Assembly (NCBI RefSeq): GCF_018687715.1
Contig: NC_056766.1
Span: 44,246,933-44,310,932, forward strand
Length of the DNA stretch: 64,000 nucleotides
Reading direction: 5' to 3'
Source of the DNA: Carya illinoinensis
Lineage: Eukaryota > Streptophyta > Magnoliopsida > Fagales > Juglandaceae
Shown here: piece by piece, positions 54,796 through 64,000 of the stretch
Layout of the letters: every line of letters starts with the position of its first letter
Position numbering within the stretch: the stretch's first letter is position 1
The notes under the pieces: generated by a model
The model's database searches: none
The model's input: the letters and a program-made list of their open reading frames with translations, nothing else
What the model was told of the DNA's origin: nothing
Position numbers and translations under genes: made by a program

Positions 54796-54899
54796 AAATT
54801 TAATAATGATAGCTACTTTTAACATAGTCCATATTGGTTTTGGATTAGATACATGTACATGATCGTGATTGTCCACCCTAAAGTGTAGGGCCACATGAG

Positions 54900-55560
54900 T
54901 ATTTATATAAAATCCATCCGTTCTGGTTGGAATGGATGGAATTTGCCATTCTAGTGTAATGTCCGGTACACTCTACCACTCTGTTCCATTTCGTTTCAAA
55001 TTTCGGTCATTCTGATCCCATTTCGGCTATTCCGGTCAAATTCCAATCATTTCAGCCGGAATTGAGCGTTTCGGTCCTCATTCTGTTTCGGGCTGTTTTT
55101 GTAATTTTCTTATACTTAAATGACATTTTTGTAAATTTTAACTCCAATTGGTATTTAATTAATTCTAAAATATAAAATATATTTATGTAATTTTAAATTT
55201 TTTTATAACTTTAAATATGTCCCCTCATTCTCTATTTTTTTAAATATCATTATTTTTAATAATTTATCTATTATTTTATTTGTTTTCTTTATTTTTGTGT
55301 TTTAACTCAAGTTTGTGATTTTTTTAACATATATTCATTTTATAAATTTTTAATTCTTCTATATATATACACATATACATGATAAACACTTACATATATA
55401 TGTATTTATTTTATTAGTTGTTAGTTTATATATACATATAAATATTTATATATAATATTATATAATTAATCCCGAAACGATACATCAAAATATACTGGTA
55501 CCGAAATATTTTGTTTCAGTGCCTTAATCAAAATAGTCAAGAAACAGTATTCAAAACTTT
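54900..55560. repeat. Repeat region with TTTCGGTC-type words
   Basis: Short words (TTCGGTCATTCTG, TTTCGGCTATTCCGG, CATTTCAGCCGGAATT, TTTCGGTCC) repeat at 54990-55100, and CCGAAACGATACATC / GTACCGAAATATTTTG lie near 55480-55510. The middle is AT-rich. It lies between the two copies of the 54572 direct repeat. No coding is seen. Confidence 0.45.
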
Positions 55561-55664
55561 GCTTACAACTCATCGACGCATCAACATTGAACATATATGG
55601 TGATATTATAGATCGATCCTAACACATGAATCAAAACTTCTGAATCAATTAATTGTCAAAAATA

Positions 55665-55920
55665 CTCAAAAAAGCTAGATACTCAAATCATAAGTTATTT
55701 ATAACACAAAATATAGTGGTCGAGTAGATCAAGCCTCTTGCAATTAGTCATGATTTGCAACTCAATATTATTGGTGGGAATTTTTATCGTATTTAGACTT
55801 GGTAGTGTACATGGAAGGTCTTGGGGGATCAGTTGTTAAAGAGTTTTGTTTTAATATTTTTTATATAACCCTAAACAACATATTCATCCACCATAAGTAA
55901 GACGCTTTATACGTATATAC
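55665..55920 (+). repeat. Direct repeat, copy 2
   Basis: Partner of 54572-54795. It ends where the CACTA-like terminus at 55918 starts. Confidence 0.85.
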
Positions 55921-56520
55921 TACAAGAAAATAGGCCATTTCTATCAATTTTAAGATCGCTGCGAAAAGTTCTTTTTTATGACGTTGTCTAAGTCACCACT
56001 GAATTCCATTGCAAAAGTGGGAAATGCTATGAGGGATTTACTGTTCACTTTTTGCAGCGACTTTTATACCTATTGTGGCGATTGTTTTCGTCACAACAAA
56101 ATATTGTAACTGTAGTGACTTTTTGGCCAATTAATACTTATTAGTGGCCAATCAAAAGCGCTGGAAAAAATAATAACATTTAAACCCCCTGCATTTTCCC
56201 TTCATCCCTTTAATTCCCTCTGGCCATCTCCACCGCCCCTTCCGTCTCTCCCCAATCCCTCTTCTCCCTCAATCCCCTCTCTTCATGCCTCCACACAGCA
56301 GCCACTGCAAGCTGACGTCGACCCACTATCACCGTCCACTTCCACTGTCCCCGACCAACCTAGCGAAACCCCTCCCTCACAGCTTCTCTCTCTCTCATTG
56401 ATCCCCCTTTCTCTTCTCCCTCAAATTCCTTTCTCCCTCGGATTCCCAATGCCACTGCTTCCGTAGCCATCGCACCACCTCTAGCTACTAGCATAGCTAC
56501 CCCCCCCCCCAAAAAAAAAA
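55918..56520 (+). mobile_element. CACTA-like 5' end and pyrimidine-rich segment
   Basis: ACTACAAGAAAATAGGCCAT is followed by GATCGCTGCGAAAAG, TTTGCAGCGACTTTTAT and TGTGGCGATTGTTTTCGTC, the alternating subterminal repeats of CACTA transposons. From 56190 it becomes CT-rich and ends in C11A13 near 56500. No transposase is seen. Confidence 0.55.
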
Positions 56521-56524
56521 AAGG

Positions 56525-57080
56525 TCCCCAGCCCCTCCACCGAGGCTCTCCCTCTCTCTCACCATCGATCTGCTCTCCCCCTCATGGATCTTGCTCAAGC
56601 ACCTGAAATAGGTGATGCTAATGACAAAGTCCAACATGGGCATGCAGAGTAGCTCTAGGTGTTTTTTTTTTTTTTTTTTCCTTTTTCTTCTTCTTCTAGA
56701 TATATACCTCATATTGGTGTTTGATTGCGAAGCATGGTTTGAGTCAATTCTTTAGAATATTGCTCAAAAAACAACAATTAGATTTTCCAATTCAAATCTA
56801 GTAAAGTTTAGGATGTCTTTGATTTTGTAATTTTGTCATAGTTTTGGTAAGTTATTAACAAAACCCAAGCCAAGGGACTATATTAGTACTTTTTTTTTTC
56901 TTCAAGATTAATTGGTTCATAGCATTGTGTAGAAACATCTTGTGCAATGACTTCGTGCATAGAATCTCATGTAGTTTGAGAAAACTTAGGGTATAATCCA
57001 ATATCTTGAGGCATGAACTCGCTAGATAATCATTGAATTCCCATGCAAACTATGGGTTGGCTTATGTTGCGCCTAAACTT
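56525..57080. other. Intergenic sequence, nothing recognised
   Basis: Contains a T-run at 56661-56680 and no supported coding. Confidence 0.5.
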
Positions 57081-58769
57081 TGACTCAAATTAATGAACCA
57101 AAAATTTAGTGCAGTTTTACCTGCAAGTATACAGGTGTTGTAGTATCTTACAGGATCGAATCCACATGGATTGACTTTTGTGATAAAGAAAATAAATTCA
57201 GACAATGAAACGAAATTACTAAAAGAAACGTGCAATCAAATGAAGATTGATAAAATAACTGAATCAAACTAAAATGATAAAATGAATTGATATGGAAAAA
57301 GACTAAGGTTTCGAGGATCCGTTTAATAATTTATGATATTGTTTCCAATCGATTTATTTCAATTAAACTAGAATAATGATTCCGTTTAATTGGAAGATTT
57401 AGCATTTAAAATCAAGAAAAATAGTCGCTGATGATTGAGCGTGAACGATTGATGATTAAAACATTTACAAATCTATTTGAATACCACAGGGATTCCTCAA
57501 GCATTCACTGTATTCGAAAATCACAATGAATCAAGATGAGTATATAGATAATCAAAATATCCAATAATAGAATCCTTCAATCGATCAAACTCGCAGAATA
57601 AATTTTACATGAATCCGAAAACAATATTTAAATCATTAAACTTCACCTCTAACCTTAGTATGGAAATTTAGCCAATCATATTTATTATAAGTGCTATAGA
57701 AACCATATAAATATTATTCATTAGAAAACTAAAATGAAATACAAGAAATACTAGGCAATAATTTAGAAACAATAAAATTTAAAACTCAGTTGATGCAAAT
57801 AGAATAAAATCCATGTCATTGTTGAAATGAAGCTAGCAAGGCTGGGGAGTTCTCTTCAACTCCCAACCGACTGACTCCTTTTAAAAACAGCACTCTGGAA
57901 AATTACAGCCGACACTCAACTCCAACAACAAGCAACCGACTCTCCAGCCAGCAGAATAACGTTTCTTTCACTCACACATCCCACTGACCAACTTAACTCA
58001 GTGACCAACTCCAATCCGATCCAGAAAATTCTGCTGGTTCATGTTAACTCCAACTCAAGCACCACCGACTCCAAGCACAGCCCTCAGCTCCCTCTCCCTC
58101 CAATCAAATTAATCCAGTTGATGGAACCTACTTTCTTTCTAATCCAACGTCTCACTCTCCCTCTCTCCAACCGACCTCACACAGCCTTCTATCTCTTATC
58201 TCCGTCCACTTTAGCTGCACCAACCTTCTTTCTTTCTTTTTTTTTTATTTTTTTTTTATTTTATCAGCCCACATGCCTTCGCATTTCAGCTCCATTTTTA
58301 GACTTTAATGTTGCACCTCCAAAAATTCTCAAGCCTCCGTGAGTTTCGTTCAACCATGAAGATCACATGCATCTTGAATAATCAAAGGAAGAAAATAACC
58401 ACTGATTCTTCATTTTGTGTCTTCTTTTTTAGCTGCCAAGTACGTCCTTCCTTCCTCTCAATTAGTATGCATTTTTTATCAAAAGTTCCAACCGGATCTC
58501 ATTTGAATTTTATTTAAACTGAAAATAAGAAGAAAGAAATAACACTCAAAAATAAATTATCAAAAACAGACTATATATGTGAGGAAATACTGTCCCATTA
58601 AATCATAGTTATAAAATTAAGCATAAACATGATATCAATCAATTAAAAATCACAACTCGTATTTATGCTTATTAACTATTTTTCCATCTAAAACCATTAA
58701 TAGTGTCATGAAGAATTTAAAATTCATTGGTTTTAAATAGCTAAAACATGCAATATTTCAGCTCAATCA
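57081..58769 (-). repeat. 3' LTR of the Athila-like element (~1.69 kb)
   Basis: On the minus strand it starts TGATTGAGCTGAAATATTG directly after a G7 tract. Its end is placed at TTTGAGTCA by comparison with the solo LTR at 34738. The motif TGTGGATTCGATCCTGTAAG near the end is the R-U5 style of this group. The end point is uncertain by a few tens of bases. Confidence 0.75.
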
Positions 58770-58782
58770 CCCCCCCAACTAG
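58770..58782 (-). other. Polypurine tract of the Athila-like element
   Basis: The minus strand reads AGTTGGGGGGG immediately before the LTR's TGATTGAG. Confidence 0.85.
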
Positions 58783-59880
58783 CTTTTTGCTAATCCTTGA
58801 GCAAAATAGTGAAAATTAATTGAGATGAACATTGCATAAATCTCGAAATTCAATCAAAAACAATCAAACATAATTCTGAATTCTCACAAAAAATTGATTC
58901 GTGACTACTCAACACCAGGAGTTGTATCCACAAGGAAAGTCTCAACAATTGTTCACATAGAATTGGGGCAAATGTCTTAGAACTCGGATATGTGTGTGTG
59001 GCTAAACCTTTGTATGTTCCTCACTAATAAACATGATTTATCATAGGATTTTTCAACCTTAAGATTAATCATTATTGATTCTAACTACCTCAAAGCCTAA
59101 GGGACTAGCAGTTTTCACGCCAACTCTGTTTAAAGGTTGAACATTCAACCCCCAAAGTTTTGGGTAACTATTTCTAGCCCTTTATTCAGGAAAAATTACA
59201 TGATTTTTTTTTCTTCTCTCTCTCTCTTTTTTTTTTTTATAAGGCTCGATAGTCCTGCAGTTTACTTCTCCTGTTTTAAATCAATGAACATTAATGAGGA
59301 ACACTACAAGTGTAAGCATGTGCAAAATTTTCTTTCAAAACTTGCCCTTCATTCTATACAAATCAAACTAATTCTCATTTTTGTAAATATCGCATCCCAG
59401 TGTTTCAATTCACTACTCAACAAAATATGATGCATCATAAGTCATGTTCTATGCTTAAGGTTGAAAATAAATCTTTACAAAATAATTCCACTCAACTACT
59501 CCACCAAGATACTCAAATTTCACAAAAATGCCAGAAGTGTGTGTTAATCATTTATTTTTTTTATTTTTTATTTATTTATTATTATTATTTTTTTTAGGTA
59601 CTAATAAATTTTCAACAGAAAACCCTCCCCCCAACTAAATGTGACATTGTCCTCAATGTTCATCAATTGAATGTTCGATGATGTATGCTATAAAGGTATG
59701 AATTGGAGCAAGATAAACACTGTAGAACATATATTGAGACGAAAATGATTAAACAGAGAGGAAAGAGTTCACCTGAGATATTCGAACGCACATAAGGAGT
59801 GGATTTCTGTCAAAAAACACAAAAAGCAAAAGAAAGAAAAACAAAACAAACAAATACGGTATATATAATGAGAAATCAAA
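58783..59880 (-). other. 3' untranslated region of the Athila-like element
   Basis: About 1.1 kb between the integrase stop and the polypurine tract, with no supported coding. The T-rich run at 59540-59595 and (TC)n near 59215-59228 are low complexity. A long 3' untranslated stretch is usual for Athila elements. Confidence 0.6.
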
Positions 59881-59882
59881 AA

Positions 59883-60764
59883 TTAATTCTGATAAGTAGG
59901 ATCCTCCAGAGTAGTGGACTCAACCTCTGGAGTGAAATCATCCAAAAATGGTTTCAACCTTTGTCCATTAACCTTAAAAACATTACCATTCTCTGGATTT
60001 TCTATCTCAATGGCCCCAAAAGGATAAACAGTTTTTACAACAAAGGGGCCGATCCATCGGGATCGAAGCTTGCCAGGAAATAAATGGAGCCTTGAATTAT
60101 ACAACAAAACTTTTTGGGAAGGCTCAAAAGATTTTCGAAAAATATTTTTGTCATGAAAAATTTTCATTCTCTCCTTGGCAATGCGAGAGTTTTCGTAAGC
60201 TTCATTCCTGATTTCCTCTAACTCATTAAGCTGAAACTTACGAAGAGAGCAAGTTTTATCCACATCAAAATTAAATCGCTTGATTGCCCAATAAGCTTTG
60301 TGTTCCAATTCCACAGGTAAGTGGCATGCCTTTCCAAAAATGAGTCGATATGGGGACATACCAATCGGGGTTTTAAAAGCAGTACGGTATGCCCAAAGTG
60401 CGTCGGTTAGTCGTAAAGACCAATCTTTGCGGCTTGGGTTAACCGTCTTTTCTAAAATTTTTTTGATCTCCCGATTAGATACCTCAACTTGGCCACTTGT
60501 TTGTGGATGATAAGGGGTAGCAACCTTATGAGTAATACCATATTTTTGCATTAAGGCCTCGAAAGGCTTATTACAAAAATGTTTACCCCCATCACTGATA
60601 ATGGCTCGAGATGTTCCAAACCTTGATAAAATATTTTCTTTCAAAAATTTCAGTACCACTTTGTGATCATTGTTTTTGCATGGAACAGCTTCAATCCATT
60701 TGGACACATAATCCACAGCTACCAAAATGTAGAGATTGCCAAAAGAAACTGGAAAGGGTCCCAT
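59883..60764 (-). pseudogene. Gypsy integrase core and C-terminal domain
   Basis: The 293-codon frame begins just after a stop that replaces the Trp of the family's Cys-Trp-Gly-Ile-Asp. The first catalytic Asp (in GIDFMG) is 3 residues before this Met. Asp57 (IISDGGKHF) and Glu93 ([14 protein letters not shown]) are separated by 35 residues, the classic spacing. The C-terminal GPY/F-type region is at ~237-245 (SRWIGPFVV). The domain itself is free of stops. It depends on readthrough of the preceding lesions. Confidence 0.93.
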
Positions 60765-60776
60765 GAAGTCGATGCC

Positions 60777-60983
60777 CTAACAATCAAATATTTCAACAAC
60801 CAAAATTGGATTTAATGGCATCATACTCCGGCGGGTAATACCTCTCAACTTTTGACAACGCTCACAAATTTTACAAAATTCATGGGTGTCCTTGAAAATG
60901 GTAGGCCAATAGAAACCACATTGCAAAATTTTAAAAGCAGTTTTCTTTCCAGAAAAATGGCCACCACATGCCCAGAGTGACAA
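60777..60983 (-). pseudogene. Gypsy integrase zinc-finger segment
   Basis: ACGGHFSGKKTAFKILQCGF, then EFCKICERCQKLRGI, the His2Cys2 zinc site before the core (H in GGHF, Cys pair in CKICERC). A 2-base loss before ACGG puts it out of frame with the RT part, and a TAG ends it. Confidence 0.88.
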
Positions 60984-61033
60984 AAAGATATCACACTTTG
61001 AAATTCGTTATTGGGAACACATCGTCTAATTAT

Positions 61034-62397
61034 CTAATCTGGGCAATACTTGAACAGATATGGATCATCCCAAAAGAATTTTCTTACCTCCACAAAAAAT
61101 TTCCTCTTATCTTGTCGAGTCCAAATGTGAGGAATTTCACCTGTAGCAAGAAAATTAGCAATGTCAGCGTACCATGGCACTTGAGATATACCAAAAAGTT
61201 GCTCATCTGGAAATGTGTCTTTAATAGGAACTGTCTCTATGGAATCTGAAAGAACAAGTCTAGACAGATGATCAGCAACAACATTCTCAACTCCTTTTTT
61301 ATCTTTGATTATCAGATCAAATTCTTGCAGCAAAAGGATCCATCTAAGCAACCTGGGCTTTGCATCTTTTTTCGCTAAAAGGTACTTTAACGCAACATGA
61401 TCAGTAAAGATGACAATTTGAGATCCAATAAAAAAAGAGCGAAATTTGTCAAGTGCAAAAATTACTGCAAGTAGCTCTTTTTCAGTTGTTGAATAATTCA
61501 TTTGAGTATTGTTTAAAGTTCTACTTGCATAATAAATAACACAAGGCTTTTTGTCCTTACGTTGACCCAACACAGCTCCCACAGTATAATCACTAGCATC
61601 ACACATAATTTCAAATGGTAAATTCCAATCAGGTGATCGCATAATTGGGGCTGAAATCAACATACCTTTTAGCTTTGTAAAAGCTAACTCACAATCATCA
61701 GTCCACACAAAAGAATTTTCCTTTGACAATAAATTGCACAAAGGTCTAGAAATTGTGCTGAAGCCTTTGATGAACCTCCTGTAAAAACCTGCATGACCTA
61801 GAAAAGATCTGATATCCTTGATGTTCTTTGGGATGGGCAATTTAGAAATTAATTCAATTTTGGCCTTGTCCACTTCAAAACCTTGAGAAGAAATAATGTG
61901 ACCAAGAACAATCCCTTGAGTGACCATAAAATGACATTTCTCCCAGTTTAAAATCAAATTCTTTTCTTTGCATCTAATCAGCACTCTTTCCAAATGAGTC
62001 AAACATTCATCAAATGAATCACCAAAAATAGAAAAATCATCCATGAATATTTCAACGAAACGCTCTACCATGTCACTGAATATACTCATCATGCATCGTT
62101 GAAATGTAGCAGGAGCATTACAGAGTCCGAATGGCATCCTTCGATATGCAAAGGTACCAAATGGACATGTAAAAGTGGTCTTTTCTTGATCTTCAGGAGC
62201 AATCTCAATTTGGTTATATCCAGAATAACCATCTAGGAAGCAATAGAATTTATGGCCCGCTACACGTTCAATGATTTGATCCATGAATGGTAGGGGAAAA
62301 TGATCCTTTTTGGTGACAGAATTCAGTTTTCTGTAGTCAATGCACACACGCCAACCAGTAGTAACTCTAGTTGGGATCAATTCATTATCAGCATTGT
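61034..62397 (-). pseudogene. Gypsy reverse transcriptase and RNase H (448 codons)
   Basis: Residues ~10-175 are RT: WRVCIDYRKLN, FLDGYSGYNQI (48-58), RMPFGLCNAPATFQRCM (81-97) and the active site FMDD (112-115). Residues ~215-235 are the connection (RSFLGHAGFYRRFIKGF). RNase H follows, with MCDASDYTVGAVLGQ, TEKELLAVIFALDKF and IFTDHVALKYLL. The SIFSDMVERFVEIFMDDFS wording fits Athila. It is open but cut at the N-terminal side at 62397 by the LINE junction and ended by a TAG after YCPD (CAG to TAG, since the family continues there). Confidence 0.94.
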
Positions 62398-64000
62398 TAA
62401 CTAATGGGAGCCAAAGATCGGTTCAGGAGCTCCTAAGTATTCTGGGACAATATGAAAGATGGTTGGGACAAGTCATAAATAAACAAAAGTCTACTGTGTT
62501 TTGTTTCAGTAAAATTTCCCAATCTCGGAAGAGGCGTCTTCTCCACAACACTGGCTTCGTAGAAGGTCACTTTCCTTTCAAATATCTTGGTGTGCCCATT
62601 ATACTGGATCATCTTAAGCAATTACATTTTGAAGATATGGTGAATAAAATGAGACAAAAACTCAGTGGTTGGAAAATGCGACTACTATCTTCTGGAGGGA
62701 AACTGATTTTGTTACGTCATGTTATTTCAAGAAAAAATAGGTAGCTTGGAAACAAATGTGTATGCCTATGGCAGAAGGAGGTATCGGGGTGAGGCTTCTC
62801 CATGAGGTTCATTCAGCCTTGCACATGAGGTTTGCCTGGAATCTTCTATGAGGTAATTCTCTCTAGGCCAGTTTTTTTTAAGGCTAAATATGTGGGCTCA
62901 AAACCTTGGTTATTAATAGATGCTGCTAAAGGTTCAAGATTCTGGAGAATGATTGCTCACTGTATTCCTTTGGTTTTGAATAATTCCAGATGGAGAGTTA
63001 GAGAAGGAGATATCTTTTTTTGGTATGATAAATGGCTTGATAATTGCCCCTTGATAAATGATTTGCCTCTTGTGGGTCAGCCTTTGATGAAAATCAAAAA
63101 ACGCCGATTGTCTGACGGATGGGACATGAACTTGCTTGAAAATTTGGTGGGCTTAGATAATGTCGATGATATCCTTGTCTCTTTATCTGGTCCTAATTCG
63201 GGTAAGGATGTTCTCGTTGGACCCAAACAGAGGAATGGATGTTTTCAACTCAATCTGCATGGCATTGTATTAGAGTCAGAGGAGTTTCTTTTGCTTGGCA
63301 TCCTTGGATTTGGCATAAAAGCCTACCTTTAAAAATGTATATTCATTTCTGGAAGGCGTGGCACAGGGCTTTGAGTGTGGATGATAGGTTGCATTGTGTT
63401 GGTATTCCAATTGTTTCCAAATGTTATTGTTGTTCTGTAGGTCATTATGAAGACATAAATCATGTTCTCTTTGAGGGTGATTTCCCAAAAAACATTTGGT
63501 CAACTTTCTCTATTCTTTTTGGTTTACCAATGGGCAGAAATTGGGAACAGGATGTTTCCTGTTGGTTCCGGCGTGCTAAGCCGTCTTCTCAGTTGGGTGT
63601 TATTATGGGTCTCATGCATGTCATAATTACCTGGAGACTTTGGAGGTGAAGATGTCTAGCAAGAATGGAGGGCACTTTAGAATCGTATGATACGGTTATT
63701 AAATCAATCTCTATTTGGATTGGGTCACTTGGTCTTGTGAGTGATAAGTACTACAATTTGTCTCATTTTGATGGCATGATTCTGGAGTCTTTACAAATCA
63801 GACTAGCTCCTTTAAAAGAAAGGACTTGTAAAGAAGTGCAGTGGCATAAACCTCCTCTAGGGTGGTTTAAACTGAACACGGATGGGAGTAGTCTCAGGAA
63901 CCCGGGTTCTTGTGGTACTGGTGGTGTTATTCACAATGATACTGGACAGCTTGTGAAAGCCTTTGCCTCACCTAGTGGAATGGTTCTAATAATAAAGCAA
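62398..64000 (+). mobile_element. 5'-truncated LINE (plant L1 type), runs past the window end
   Basis: In plus order, broken into several frames: the RT C-terminal part (QVINKQKSTVFCFSK, FPFKYLGVPI, LSGWKMRLLSSGGKLILLRH), the 'thumb/connection' region (FFKAKYVGSKPWLLIDAAKG, FWRMIAHCIP, GDIFFWYDKWLDN), the zf-RVT domain (VSFAWHPWIWH, CYCCSVGHYEDINHVLFEGD) and the RNase H domain (PPLGWFKLNTDGSSLRNPGS, GTGGVIHNDTGQLVKAFA) from about 63845. Frameshifts lie near 62750, 62860 and 63240, and stops near 63650. Its 5' end joins gypsy RT sequence at 62398. Its 3' end and poly-A are beyond the window. Confidence 0.9.

Larger units (their letters stand above)
57081..62397 (-). mobile_element. Athila-like Ty3/gypsy element, 5' part missing, coding region decayed
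   Basis: In minus-strand order: RT and RNase H (62397-61034), integrase zinc finger (60983-60777), integrase core (60764-59883), a ~1.1-kb untranslated stretch, polypurine tract (58776-58770) and the 3' LTR (58769-57081). The LTR start shares ~170 bp with the solo LTR at 31973. At 62397 the coding sequence stops in mid-RT and a plus-strand LINE begins, so Gag, protease and the 5' LTR are not in the window. At least two stops and one frameshift lie in pol. Confidence 0.92.

Noticed and set aside
57500..58517. Frames of 113 and 69 codons near 58.0-58.5 kb
   Set aside because: They lie antisense in the Athila-like LTR, are low complexity, and are not supported.

Overview
This is plant nuclear DNA: AT-rich, dense in nested LTR retrotransposons, LINEs and MITEs, with one spliced host gene in antisense orientation and no bacterial-style operons. 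A woody eudicot, possibly of the order Fagales, is my best guess. It rests on the class V chitinase family and on short MITEs of the GTTTGG / GAGATGAGATGAG type, and it was not tested against any database.

Host content is a decayed tandem cluster of GH18 class V chitinase-like genes. A plus-strand 5' fragment with its TATA box lies at 7.4-7.9 kb. The only intact member is on the minus strand at 15420-17932 and has two exons. A frameshifted 5' fragment lies at 26.87-27.24 kb. A 3' fragment at 31.86-34.83 kb is split by a 2.77-kb solo LTR with a perfect 5-bp target-site duplication. The intact gene has lost both catalytic acidic residues of the GH18 motif, carries no signal peptide, and gains a Thr/Ser-rich tail from a second exon made largely of an in-frame ACTAGT microsatellite. 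It looks like a chitinase-derived binding protein rather than an enzyme. Between the gene and the next fragment lie at least four degenerate copies of a shared spacer. Small captured or stranded host fragments resemble a CHX cation/H+ antiporter (8.5 kb) and a CASP-like protein (54.1-54.4 kb).

The rest is mobile DNA, region by region. 0-5.9 kb: the end of a Ty3-type LTR with its polypurine tract, then a young, internally deleted Ty1/copia element with TSD GCAAG inserted in an older LTR. 10.5-14 kb: a composite of two LTR families. 19-26 kb: spacer duplications with CACTA-like ends, LTR pieces and a CACTA-type MITE. 29.5-47.2 kb: a ~0.5-kb block present three times; a truncated, RT-deleted copia element sits between copies two and three. 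Its integrase is split by a minus-strand solo LTR, which is itself hit by two plus-strand solo LTRs of the same family. 47.6-51.7 kb: further LTR copies. 52-56.5 kb: subterminal repeats, copia LTR pieces and CACTA-like ends. 57.1-62.4 kb: a decayed Athila-like Ty3/gypsy element (3' LTR, integrase, RNase H, RT). 62.4-64 kb: a 5'-truncated LINE running off the window.

The recurrent 2.2-2.35 kb LTR (TGTGATATCCC...GGGGCRTCACA) occurs in at least nine complete or partial copies in both orientations. It keeps a purine/pyrimidine mirror tract, a terminal hairpin and a short acidic reading frame. The insertion order can be read from nesting and target-site duplications.
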